A stretch of 64,000 nt of DNA, taken from the NCBI GenBank assembly GCA_964458385.1, contig CAYWIS010000001.1:29487-93486 (forward strand), written 5' to 3'. Each line of letters begins with the position of its first letter. Position 1 is the stretch's first letter. Source of the DNA: JAHWKS01 sp964458385 (lineage in GTDB: Bacteria; Planctomycetota; Planctomycetia; Pirellulales; Pirellulaceae). The notes under the pieces were generated by a model, which did no database searches, was not told the DNA's origin, and saw only the letters and a program-made list of their open reading frames with translations. The position numbers were made by a program, and so were the translations under genes. Positions 27,749-35,324 of this stretch are shown here, piece after piece.

Positions 27749-29377
27749 CTAGTGGTTGAAACGAAACTCGCTGCAGGTGATTAAAGCCCAAACGGTATCT
27801 CGGACTCGCTCGCGCGGATCAGACGCCGACGATAGGAACGCGACGATCTTTTCTCGCTCCTCAGGGCGTGGGGGTCGACTGAGCGTTTGCAAAAACAAGC
27901 GATCAACTCGTTCTTCCCAGGGTGCCTCGGATTGGGCGGTGCGTTCGATCAGGTTTTCGGGCGCGGAACTGAACAAGCTGCCCAGTTGGCCGTTGTTCAA
28001 GTACAAGTGTTCGTGTAATCCTCCCTGAAATTCACCGACGCCATTATTGGGCTGACCAAAGAACCGCAAAACGTAATCGCGTGTCAGCGGGCGGAAACGA
28101 TCTTCCGCTTTCGATTCGTTCCGTGACTTCTCGCGTTCGGCAAAGCCCGTCGCAACACGCCACGAGGCGGCTAGCTCTTCGGCCGAAAGCGGGCGCGAAC
28201 GAGCGTGCTGGAACCACATTGGTTGGGCTTCGCCTGTTGAGCCAGCGGACGAAAGCTGATACGTCTTGGAGTTCACTAGCTCGCGCGTGTATGCGCGAAG
28301 ATCAAATCCATGCTCGATCAGCCACGCGGTCAACTCGTTCAATAACTCCGGATGACTTGGCTCGTTCGATTCGCTCATGTTATCCACCGGGTGCACCGCC
28401 CCCCGCCCTAGATACTGCCCCCAAAGGCGGTTCGCGATGGCCCGAGCAAAATACGGGTTATCGGATCTGACGATCCAGTCGGCCAGTTGATCCTTACGCG
28501 AGAAGAATGGCGGCTGTGGTGGTGTATTGTCTTGGAACTTCGCCTCTTGAAAGCCTTCGGGCAGCGAGGGCTCGGTTAGTATTTCGCCCTGCAGAAACTT
28601 CGGCTTTACGGGTTCGCCTTTTCTGCCGGGCTCCTGATCTTTCGCTGAACCTGTGAACAACACGTCGCCGGTGCTCTTCTCACCAATCGCGTACATGGTG
28701 AGGTTGTCTTTCTTACCTAACGACACAACTTGCAAACGGGCAAAGAAGGCCGCCATGCCGTAGAAGTCCCGTTGCGTCCACGGCTCGTAAGGGTGGTCGT
28801 GGCACCGAGCGCATTGAAGCTGTACGCCGAGAAACGTTTGGGTGACAACCTCGGTCAGATCTTCTGGCTGGTTGCGATACTGCACATAATACAAGGGTGG
28901 GCCGTGTTCGACCGAGTTTCCCTCGGCGCGCAACAACTCTCGAACCCATTCGTTGTAAGGCCGATTCTGGGCGAACTGTTGACGCAGCCAGCGCTGGATG
29001 CCGTCTCGCTTATTGGTGTCATACCCGGGCGGGTTACGGCCGAAGAGTATCAGGTCCCAACAATCCGCCTGATGGAGCGCATAACGTGGATCGTTTAGCA
29101 ATCGGTCGATTAGCTTCTCGCGCTTATCCGCCGATGAATCCTCCAAAAACGCGAGGGTTTCCTCGTAAGTGGGGATGACGCCAACCAGATCAAGATAGAC
29201 GCGCCGCAGGAACTCGGCGTCGGACGCCGGTTGGGCTCGTGTCACTTGATGCTCCGCCCAAGCGGCTGAGATCCGAGCATCGATGACATCCCGAAGACGC
29301 TCTGCTCCAGTGACAGGCAGCGCGAACCTGCTAACCGTGAGAACTGTCAGCACGCACAAGCATCGCCACATTTGCAT
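27749..29377 (-). CDS. DUF1549/DUF1553 exported cytochrome-like protein
   Basis: 542 residues, starting at ATG 29377 after AGGAGGG, with signal peptide (WRCLCVLTVLTVSRFALPVTGA). DUF1549 spans ~30-220: FLRRVYLDLVGVIPTYEE, then CARCHDHPYEPW, a CxxCH sequence able to hold c-type heme. DUF1553 spans ~290-530: NPYFARAIANRLWGQYLGRG, HPELLNELTAWLIEHGFDLR, and the terminal WALITCSEFRFNH. Together with the following DUF1501 gene (139-base gap) it forms the standard planctomycete pair. No other PSCyt cytochrome domain is present, making it a short form. Confidence 0.94.
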   Translation of the reverse strand: MQMWRCLCVLTVLTVSRFALPVTGAERLRDVIDARISAAWAEHQVTRAQPASDAEFLRRVYLDLVGVIPTYEETLAFLEDSSADKREKLIDRLLNDPRYALHQADCWDLILFGRNPPGYDTNKRDGIQRWLRQQFAQNRPYNEWVRELLRAEGNSVEHGPPLYYVQYRNQPEDLTEVVTQTFLGVQLQCARCHDHPYEPWTQRDFYGMAAFFARLQVVSLGKKDNLTMYAIGEKSTGDVLFTGSAKDQEPGRKGEPVKPKFLQGEILTEPSLPEGFQEAKFQDNTPPQPPFFSRKDQLADWIVRSDNPYFARAIANRLWGQYLGRGAVHPVDNMSESNEPSHPELLNELTAWLIEHGFDLRAYTRELVNSKTYQLSSAGSTGEAQPMWFQHARSRPLSAEELAASWRVATGFAEREKSRNESKAEDRFRPLTRDYVLRFFGQPNNGVGEFQGGLHEHLYLNNGQLGSLFSSAPENLIERTAQSEAPWEERVDRLFLQTLSRPPRPEEREKIVAFLSSASDPRERVRDTVWALITCSEFRFNH

Positions 29378-29607
29378 CACTTCCCTCCTGGGGCGTGAGC
29401 GGACAACCGATAAGCGATGACTAATGTGAGTATAGGGGCGACCTCCACCAAGTGCAACGATTTTTCGCAATAGGAGGGGAGGTCAGGAGGGTTGGAACGC
29501 AACCGCGTTTCCTCCGGCGTGCGCGGCGGATGAGGAAAAGAGTGAACTCCCCGAAAAACCGCCGCGATAAAACGACAAGCAGCCTGCGGGCGCTAACCCC
29601 AAGCCGG

Positions 29608-29643
29608 TTGATGGGTATTGCTAGCCTGAATATATTGAAAAGT
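29608..29643 (+). promoter_or_regulatory. sigma-70-like promoter of ilvB
   Basis: TTGATG at 29608-29613 and TATATT at 29631-29636, 17 bases apart, match the -35 and -10 elements well. Transcription should begin around 29643, about 70 bases before the GTG start of ilvB. Predicted from sequence only. Confidence 0.6.
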
Positions 29644-29647
29644 CGCT

Positions 29648-29684
29648 CTCGGCGCGGATGGTATGCGCCGAGACTCTTTTTTTC
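29648..29684 (+). terminator. terminator-like hairpin in ilvB leader (possible attenuator)
   Basis: CTCGGCGC (29648-29655) pairs perfectly with GCGCCGAG (29665-29672), followed by a run of seven or eight T residues. It has the shape of an intrinsic terminator, but sits between the predicted promoter and the ilvB start, within about 5 bases of the expected transcription start. Confidence 0.65.
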
Positions 29685-29714
29685 TGGTTTTTTGATTTCC
29701 AAGGAGTTTGTTCC

Positions 29715-31481
29715 GTGGCGACCTCTACGACGGCCGACGCAAAAATGGTTACTGGCGCCGATATTCTCGTCCAATCGTTGGTGGACCACGGGGTAGAAGT
29801 AGTCTTTGCCTATCCGGGCGGCGCCAGCATGCCGTTGCATCAGGCGCTTACACGGTATCGCGATCGCTTACGGACGATTCTTCCGCGTCATGAGCAAGGC
29901 GGCGGATTTGCCGCCCAAGGTTATGCGCGGAGCACCGGCAAAGTCGGGGTATGCATGGCCACGAGCGGCCCCGGCGCCACAAACCTGGTGACGGCGATTG
30001 CCGACGCAAAACTTGATAGCGTGCCTTTGGTGGCGATCACCGGCCAGGTGCCGACCACCAACATCGGCACCGATGCGTTTCAGGAAACACCGATCGTCGA
30101 AGTCTGCCGTGGCATTACCAAACACCACTATCTAGTGACCGATGTGCGCGATGTGCCCCGTGTGATGCGGGAAGCATTTTATATTGCCACTACGGGGCGG
30201 CCCGGCCCGGTTCTCGTCGACATGCCGAAAGACGTCCAAGTGAGCGCCGCCGAGGTTGACTGGGACGCGCCAATGAACTTGCCCGGCTACCATGTCGAAG
30301 ATCGCTTGGCCCGACCAGAACAGGTTCGGCAAGCGGCGGCGGCGATCAAACTTGCAAAGCGGCCAGTCATTTACGCGGGAGGCGGCGTTATTTCGTCAGG
30401 GGCGAGCGACGCCCTGCGCGAGTTTGTGGAGAAGACCGGCATCCCTGTCGCCATGACGGCCATGGGGCTGGGCGCCTTCCCTGGCGATCACCCGCTATCG
30501 CTGGACATGCTGGGCATGCACGGTAGCGTCTACGCCAACTGGGCGCTGCGCGATTGCGACTTGCTGTTGGCTTTTGGCGTGCGGTTTGATGACCGCGTGA
30601 CCGGCAAAGTTGAAGCGTTTGCCAAGCACGCCAAAATTGTGCATGTCGACATTGACCCCTCAGAACTGAATAAGAACAAGCCGGCCCACATTCCGATCTG
30701 CAGCGACGTCAAGTATTTCCTTGAGAAACTGAATCAGATCGTCGAGCCGCCCAGCGAAGGGATCTCGGAATGGGTTGAGCAGTGCCAAAAATGGAAAGCG
30801 GAGCATCCATTCAAATACAACGAAGAATTTGACGGCATCCTCCAGCAGCACGCCATTCGCGAGTTGTGGAAGATCACGCGCGACCTTGATACGTATATCA
30901 CGGTCGGCGTGGGGCAACACCAGATGTGGACCGCCCAATTCTACAAGTTCCACCGCCCGCGGACTTGGCTCTCTTCGAGCGGGCTGGGAACGATGGGCTT
31001 TGGGCTTCCCGCGGCGATGGGTGTGCAAGCGGCGCATCCCAATTCGCTGGTGATCGACATCGACGGCGACGGGTCGTTCCTGATGAACATTCAGGAGTTG
31101 GCCACCTGTTATTGCGAGGAGTTGCCCGTTAAGGTGTTCCTCCTCAACAACCAGCACTTGGGCATGGTGGTCCAGTGGGAGGATCGGTTCATGCAAGGGA
31201 ACCGTGCTCACACCTACTTGGGACCGATCCATCATGCCGAGGCGTTCGGTAAGGGCTCTGGGCCCTATGCCGAGGAGCGGTATCCCGACTTTGTGACCAT
31301 CGCGAAAGGATTTGGCTGCGGTGCGGCGACGGTCAGCAAGAAATCGGATCTTCGGGCGGCGATCGAAGAAATGATCAACTACCGCGGGCCGTACGTTCTC
31401 GACGTGCAAGTGCCTTACCAGGAGCACGTGCTTCCGATGATCCCCGCCAACCAGACGGTGGATCAAATGATTCTCGAATAA
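29715..31481 (+). CDS. ilvB: acetolactate synthase large (catalytic) subunit
   Basis: 588 residues from GTG 29715, which follows AAGGAG by 8 bases; a second ATG at 29745 lacks such a site. Condenses pyruvate into acetolactate (or with 2-oxobutyrate) for valine, leucine and isoleucine. ThDP-binding landmarks: FAYPGGASMPLHQAL (~25), RHEQGGGFAAQGYAR (~53, with the activating Glu), SGPGATNLVTAIADA (~80), and the C-terminal GDGSFLMNIQELATC with LLNNQHLGMV (~425-460). FAD-region GVRFDDRVTGK present. No regulatory subunit (ilvN) or ilvC follows; the gene is alone and ends at a terminator. Confidence 0.95.
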   Translation: MATSTTADAKMVTGADILVQSLVDHGVEVVFAYPGGASMPLHQALTRYRDRLRTILPRHEQGGGFAAQGYARSTGKVGVCMATSGPGATNLVTAIADAKLDSVPLVAITGQVPTTNIGTDAFQETPIVEVCRGITKHHYLVTDVRDVPRVMREAFYIATTGRPGPVLVDMPKDVQVSAAEVDWDAPMNLPGYHVEDRLARPEQVRQAAAAIKLAKRPVIYAGGGVISSGASDALREFVEKTGIPVAMTAMGLGAFPGDHPLSLDMLGMHGSVYANWALRDCDLLLAFGVRFDDRVTGKVEAFAKHAKIVHVDIDPSELNKNKPAHIPICSDVKYFLEKLNQIVEPPSEGISEWVEQCQKWKAEHPFKYNEEFDGILQQHAIRELWKITRDLDTYITVGVGQHQMWTAQFYKFHRPRTWLSSSGLGTMGFGLPAAMGVQAAHPNSLVIDIDGDGSFLMNIQELATCYCEELPVKVFLLNNQHLGMVVQWEDRFMQGNRAHTYLGPIHHAEAFGKGSGPYAEERYPDFVTIAKGFGCGAATVSKKSDLRAAIEEMINYRGPYVLDVQVPYQEHVLPMIPANQTVDQMILE

Positions 31482-31508
31482 TGGTCGCGTAACCGTGACT
31501 TGAAATGC

Positions 31509-31547
31509 ATACGGCGGCTCATCAACGATGGGCCGCCGTATATTTTT
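31509..31547 (+). terminator. intrinsic terminator of ilvB
   Basis: ATACGGCGGC (31509-31518) pairs with GCCGCCGTAT (31532-31541), followed by ATTTTT. It lies 28 bases after the ilvB stop. Confidence 0.85.
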
Positions 31548-31570
31548 GCGTTCGTCGTTAGCTAGATGGT

Positions 31571-31607
31571 CTAAAAGAAAAAGGCCGGAGGGTGACCCCG
31601 GCCTTTG
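31571..31607 (-). terminator. intrinsic terminator of the desaturase gene
   Basis: AAAGGCCGG and CCGGCCTTT form a stem; read on the minus strand it is followed by TTTTTCTTTT. It lies 27 bases after the stop of the minus-strand desaturase gene. Confidence 0.85.
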
Positions 31608-31633
31608 AGCATTCGCAGAATGATTCCCCTGCG

Positions 31634-32623
31634 TTAGGCGGCAGGGCTGGCGCCGTTAGTTGGCGACACCGGAGGCAATTTTTCGGATTTGCGCTTGTAA
31701 TCGACCACGTCCCATGCCAGGCCCAGGCGCTTCATGAGAAGGATGATCCGGTAGGTAACATCGACTTCCCACCACTTGTGGCCGTGGTTCGCCATGCGCG
31801 GATACGCATGGTGGTTGTTGTGCCAACCTTCGCCGTAGGTGATGAGCGCGACCCACCAGTTATTACGGCTCTGGTCGGTCGTTTCGTAGTTTCGATAGCC
31901 CCACATGTGACTTGCTGAATTCACCAGCCACGTGGCGTGCAGCACCAAGACGAGCCGTAGGAACACTCCCCAAGTGACGAACGACCAAGCCATGTAGGAG
32001 CCGCCGATCCACCATCCTAAACCGAATAGGGCAAAGCCCAAGGCAAAGTGTGATGGTAGAAACAGCGCGCCCATCCAGTTCATGACGGGGTCTTTGAGCA
32101 GGTCGGGAGCCCAACGCTTCAGGTGCGACTCCTTCTCGGGACCGTGCAACTTCCAGCCGAGCCATCCGGCGTGACTCCACCACGGCCCGTCATTCGGCGT
32201 GTGTGGATCGCCTTCCTGATCGCTGTAGGCGTGGTGCTTGCGGTGATCGGCGACCCATTCAATGGCCGAGCCTTCGCCCGCCAGTCCTCCCAGGAATGCG
32301 AAGAACCACTTGACCGGACGATAGGTCTTGAAGCTGCTATGCGTCAGCAAGCGGTGGAATCCCAGGCAGATGCCCAGGCCGCCAGTAACCCAGTGGAGCA
32401 AAACCACCAGCACTACCGCTTGCCAAGAGAAAAAGAATACCGACGCTACCGCGCCAACATGTAGCACGATGAGCCATAAGGCTACATACCAGTTCATGCC
32501 GTCGGCCAGACGCTGTTCCTTCTCAGACAGAACTGCGGGTTTACGTTGAGCGCTAGTGGCCGGAGCATCGGGGGAGGGGGGAACCGATTTCTTAGTTACT
32601 AAAGTGGGGCCAGTTGTTTGCAT
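31634..32623 (-). CDS. acyl-CoA/acyl-lipid fatty acid desaturase, delta-9 type
   Basis: 329 residues from ATG 32623. An integral membrane di-iron enzyme that puts a cis double bond into fatty acyl chains. The three histidine clusters are intact: HRLLTH (~90), HRKHH (~128) and HNNHH (~268), with four hydrophobic helices around them (VALWLIVLHVGAVASVFFFSW and others). WLVNSASHMWGYRNYET before the third cluster is typical of stearoyl-CoA-type enzymes. Pro/Ser-rich N-terminus of ~35 residues is unconserved. It is single-gene and ends in its own terminator. Confidence 0.94.
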   Translation of the reverse strand: MQTTGPTLVTKKSVPPSPDAPATSAQRKPAVLSEKEQRLADGMNWYVALWLIVLHVGAVASVFFFSWQAVVLVVLLHWVTGGLGICLGFHRLLTHSSFKTYRPVKWFFAFLGGLAGEGSAIEWVADHRKHHAYSDQEGDPHTPNDGPWWSHAGWLGWKLHGPEKESHLKRWAPDLLKDPVMNWMGALFLPSHFALGFALFGLGWWIGGSYMAWSFVTWGVFLRLVLVLHATWLVNSASHMWGYRNYETTDQSRNNWWVALITYGEGWHNNHHAYPRMANHGHKWWEVDVTYRIILLMKRLGLAWDVVDYKRKSEKLPPVSPTNGASPAA

Positions 32624-32815
32624 ACAATAATTCAAGCCAAATGTCGTATCGCGAGGGGTCAACAATCAATTGAACAGATTCTAGGGTTCGTCGACGCAAG
32701 GTGGGTCGCGGGTATGTTCCGGCTATGTAAATGTTGTGTAAACGCCTTCACCGATTGCAGGCCGCCGGGGTTTTAGGCGACAATAAGCGTGTTTTCAGGA
32801 GAGATATTTCGCAAA

Positions 32816-33241
32816 ATGCCTGCCATTTTTGACAATTCCGAAGCGCGTTTCCTCTACCCCGAGAATTGGTCGTTGACCGAGGACGAAAAGGAGGGGTGGC
32901 CCCGCGCTGTATCGCTGCAAAGTCCAGGCGGCGGACTATGGACGCTGCACATCTATCCGACGCGGCAAAATCCCCATCTGCTGGCGCGGGATACCCTGCA
33001 GGCTCTGCGTGAAACGTACGAAGACGTTGAAGCGGAAGAGGTTTACGAGAAGCTGGGCGCCTGCGACGCGACGGGCTTCAACATGGACTTTATCTACTTG
33101 GATTTCATTGTCCGCGCCGAAGTGCGGAGCTTCTCGAAAGGGGCTCGCACCTACGTCGTGCTTTGTCAGGCTGAGTCGCGTGACTTCGATCAACTGTCCG
33201 ACGTGTTCCGCGCCATCACGTACAGCTTACTGCAGTCGTGA
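32816..33241 (+). CDS. small hypothetical protein, DcrB/PsbP-like shape
   Basis: 141 residues from ATG 32816. A small alpha/beta protein with FLYPENWSLTEDEKEGWPRAVSLQSPGGGLWTLHIYP (split here as FLYPENWSLT and LWTLHIYP) and a C-terminal SFSKGARTYVVLCQAESRDFDQLSDVF; such a fold is seen in DcrB and PsbP-like proteins, but this is inference. No signal peptide, so cytosolic. AGGAGA lies 14 bases upstream, rather far. GTG 32789 in the same frame is an alternative start. Confidence 0.7.
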   Translation: MPAIFDNSEARFLYPENWSLTEDEKEGWPRAVSLQSPGGGLWTLHIYPTRQNPHLLARDTLQALRETYEDVEAEEVYEKLGACDATGFNMDFIYLDFIVRAEVRSFSKGARTYVVLCQAESRDFDQLSDVFRAITYSLLQS

Positions 33242-33750
33242 TCGGCGCGCTAGGACGGACCCGCTACTCTAAGATCACGGTGAAAACCTCGCTCCGCGGC
33301 TAATGTTCATGCTAAGACTTTCCCGGCCTGGCGGCTGCTTTACATGGGCGAGTTACGCCTGACATGGAAGTGGCGGTGGAAGCCCGGTGGCGTCGGTGGG
33401 AATAGCGGCGGTGTCGTGCATACGATGGCGCCGAGCGAATTGGGCGTGTGATCGAAATCGCTGCAAGGGCGGCCGATGCACGAGAAGGCGAGCGGCTAGT
33501 GGAGAATCGCCAACGGCAAGCGAATGAGCTATGCCGCGAAGGTGAGTCAATCGCGAGCTGCCCCGTGTCTGCCAGCGGAAGGAACCGCAATCCACTTCGC
33601 TGTAGTTGGCTGACGCCGCCGGAATAACGGTCCGAATCGGTGAACGTCAAGCCGTGGTATTCGATGTTGCGGCCGGCGGCCCATGCTTCGCCGCCGGTCG
33701 GTGTTTCAAAAGCTTCGATGACCGAGGGGCTCTTTGCTTTCCCAGACGCT
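33242..33750. other. gene-free stretch with a hairpin behind aceF
   Basis: No coding region recognised; a 112-codon minus-strand frame (33312-33650) is rich in Arg/Ser and looks like chance. CCGGCGGC (33673-33680) and GCCGCCGG (33690-33697) form a strong 8-base hairpin about 60 bases behind the aceF stop; it lacks a T run on the minus strand, so it may protect the mRNA end or aid termination. Confidence 0.45.
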
Positions 33751-35238
33751 CTACGGCGCCAGAAGTAGGCGGCTGGGAGCCTCCAGGTAAGCGATGACGT
33801 CGTTGAGGAACCGCGCCGCGTTAGCGCCGTCCACCAGGCGATGATCGTAAGAAAGGCTCAGCGGCATCATCAAGCGAACCGAAATCTCGTCGCCTCGCAC
33901 AACGGGCATCTTCCGCGAGCGTCCGATTAGGAGAATCGCCACTTCGGGCAGATTGATAATGGGGGTCGAATACGTACCGCCAATCGCCCCCATGTTGCTA
34001 ATCGTGAAGGTGCTGCCCTGCGTGTCTTTGATGTCGAATCGGCCGCTGCGCACCCGGTCGGCCAGCGCCGACAGTTCGCGGGCAATTTCAGAAATCGAAA
34101 GCTGGTCGGCTCCCCGCAGGGAAGGCACCACTAAGCCGCGGTCGGTGTCAACCGCAATACCAATGTTGTAGTACTGCTTGTAGACGATCTGGCCGCTTTC
34201 CATGTCGATCGTGGCGTTCATGATCGGGTTGGCCCGCAACGCTTGAGCGACCGCCTTGATCACAAACGGCATGGTGGTCAACTTGACGCCCGCCGCGGCG
34301 TAATCGGCCTTGCTGGCCTGGCGGATCTTCTCCAACTCGGTCACATCGGCGTCGTCAAAGTTAGTGACGCGCGGAATGGTGGACCACGATTCGTGCATCC
34401 GTTCGGCAATGGTGCGACGAATACGCGGCATCTTTTCGATGCGTACCGGCCCCCAGTTATCTTTGCCTTGTTCTCCAGGAGGCGTCACGGGCGCCGGCTC
34501 CGCAGTTGCGCTAGCCGCGGCGCGGACGGCAGCGCCGCCGTTGCTGCGATGCGCCTGACTGGCGCTGCGTACGGCTTCAAGCACGTCTTCTCGCGTGATG
34601 CGTCCTCCTTCGCCCGTACCACGCACCTGATCCAAGTTAACGCCGACCTCACGGGCGAAACGCCGGACTGCCGGGCTGGCAGGAATCACACGGCCTGATT
34701 GCACGCCTTCCGTCTCGGCGATCGGTTGAGTACGCCGTGAGGCGCTTTCCGCCCGCAATTCTTCGCGTTCGCGATCGCTGGGAGCGGTGTGCCGTTCCGT
34801 GACGAGTTCTTCCTCTTCTGCCGGCGCTTCGAATTTTTTGACCGAAGGAGCTGGGCTGGGGCGCGGCTTTTCTTCCTGGGGTTCAACGTCGCTCTTAGCG
34901 GCCGGCTCCGCCGGGGGCGAAGGTTGTGCAGGCGCCGGAGCAGGCTTTTCTTCGGCCGCGGGTTTCTGCGGCGCGGGCGCTTCTTGTTGCTCTGCGGCGC
35001 CGGCTTCGGTTTCGACGGTGATAAGCGTCTGGCCGATCTTCACCGTGTCGCCTTCGGACACGTGGATCTTGGTGATCTTCCCGTCGTGCGTGCTATCGAC
35101 CACGATGGTCGCCTTGTCGGTTTCTAGCTCGACAATGCCCTGCCCCTTTTTAACCACCTCGCCCTCTTTGACGAGGATTTCCAGCACGTCGCCCGATTCA
35201 ATGCCTTCGCCGATTTCCGGCAGCTTTACTTCAGCCAT
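33751..35238 (-). CDS. aceF: pyruvate dehydrogenase E2, dihydrolipoamide acetyltransferase
   Basis: 495 residues. Domain order: one lipoyl domain (~1-78, with the lipoylated Lys in ELETDKATIVVDS), a long Ala/Pro/Glu-rich linker (~80-160), the E1/E3-binding domain (~180-215, ASPAVRRFAREVGVNL ... GRITREDV), another linker, and the catalytic core (~265-495) ending with DHRLVDGANAARFL, which holds the HxxxDG active site. It transfers the acetyl group from lipoyl to CoA. Located after aceE and lpd on the same strand. ATG 35238 chosen; TTG 35250 is in frame. No clear Shine-Dalgarno. Confidence 0.95.
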   Translation of the reverse strand: MAEVKLPEIGEGIESGDVLEILVKEGEVVKKGQGIVELETDKATIVVDSTHDGKITKIHVSEGDTVKIGQTLITVETEAGAAEQQEAPAPQKPAAEEKPAPAPAQPSPPAEPAAKSDVEPQEEKPRPSPAPSVKKFEAPAEEEELVTERHTAPSDREREELRAESASRRTQPIAETEGVQSGRVIPASPAVRRFAREVGVNLDQVRGTGEGGRITREDVLEAVRSASQAHRSNGGAAVRAAASATAEPAPVTPPGEQGKDNWGPVRIEKMPRIRRTIAERMHESWSTIPRVTNFDDADVTELEKIRQASKADYAAAGVKLTTMPFVIKAVAQALRANPIMNATIDMESGQIVYKQYYNIGIAVDTDRGLVVPSLRGADQLSISEIARELSALADRVRSGRFDIKDTQGSTFTISNMGAIGGTYSTPIINLPEVAILLIGRSRKMPVVRGDEISVRLMMPLSLSYDHRLVDGANAARFLNDVIAYLEAPSRLLLAP

Positions 35239-35277
35239 GAGTTTGCGCAAGGTACAAGGAGTAAATGGGAGGCCGTG

Positions 35278-35302
35278 GGCCCGCTCGCGCGGCGAGCGGG
35301 CC
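35278..35302 (-). promoter_or_regulatory. perfect 11-bp hairpin between aceE and aceF
   Basis: GGCCCGCTCGC (35278-35288) and GCGAGCGGGCC (35292-35302) with a 3-base loop. It is in the 86-base gap after the aceE stop. No T run follows on the minus strand, so it probably is an mRNA stability or processing element rather than a terminator. Confidence 0.6.
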
Positions 35303-35324
35303 GCTTTGCTATTGGGTGTCCGCT

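Noticed and set aside
33312..33650. 112-codon minus-strand frame behind aceF
   Set aside because: Arg/Ser-rich without hydrophobic core; probably chance.
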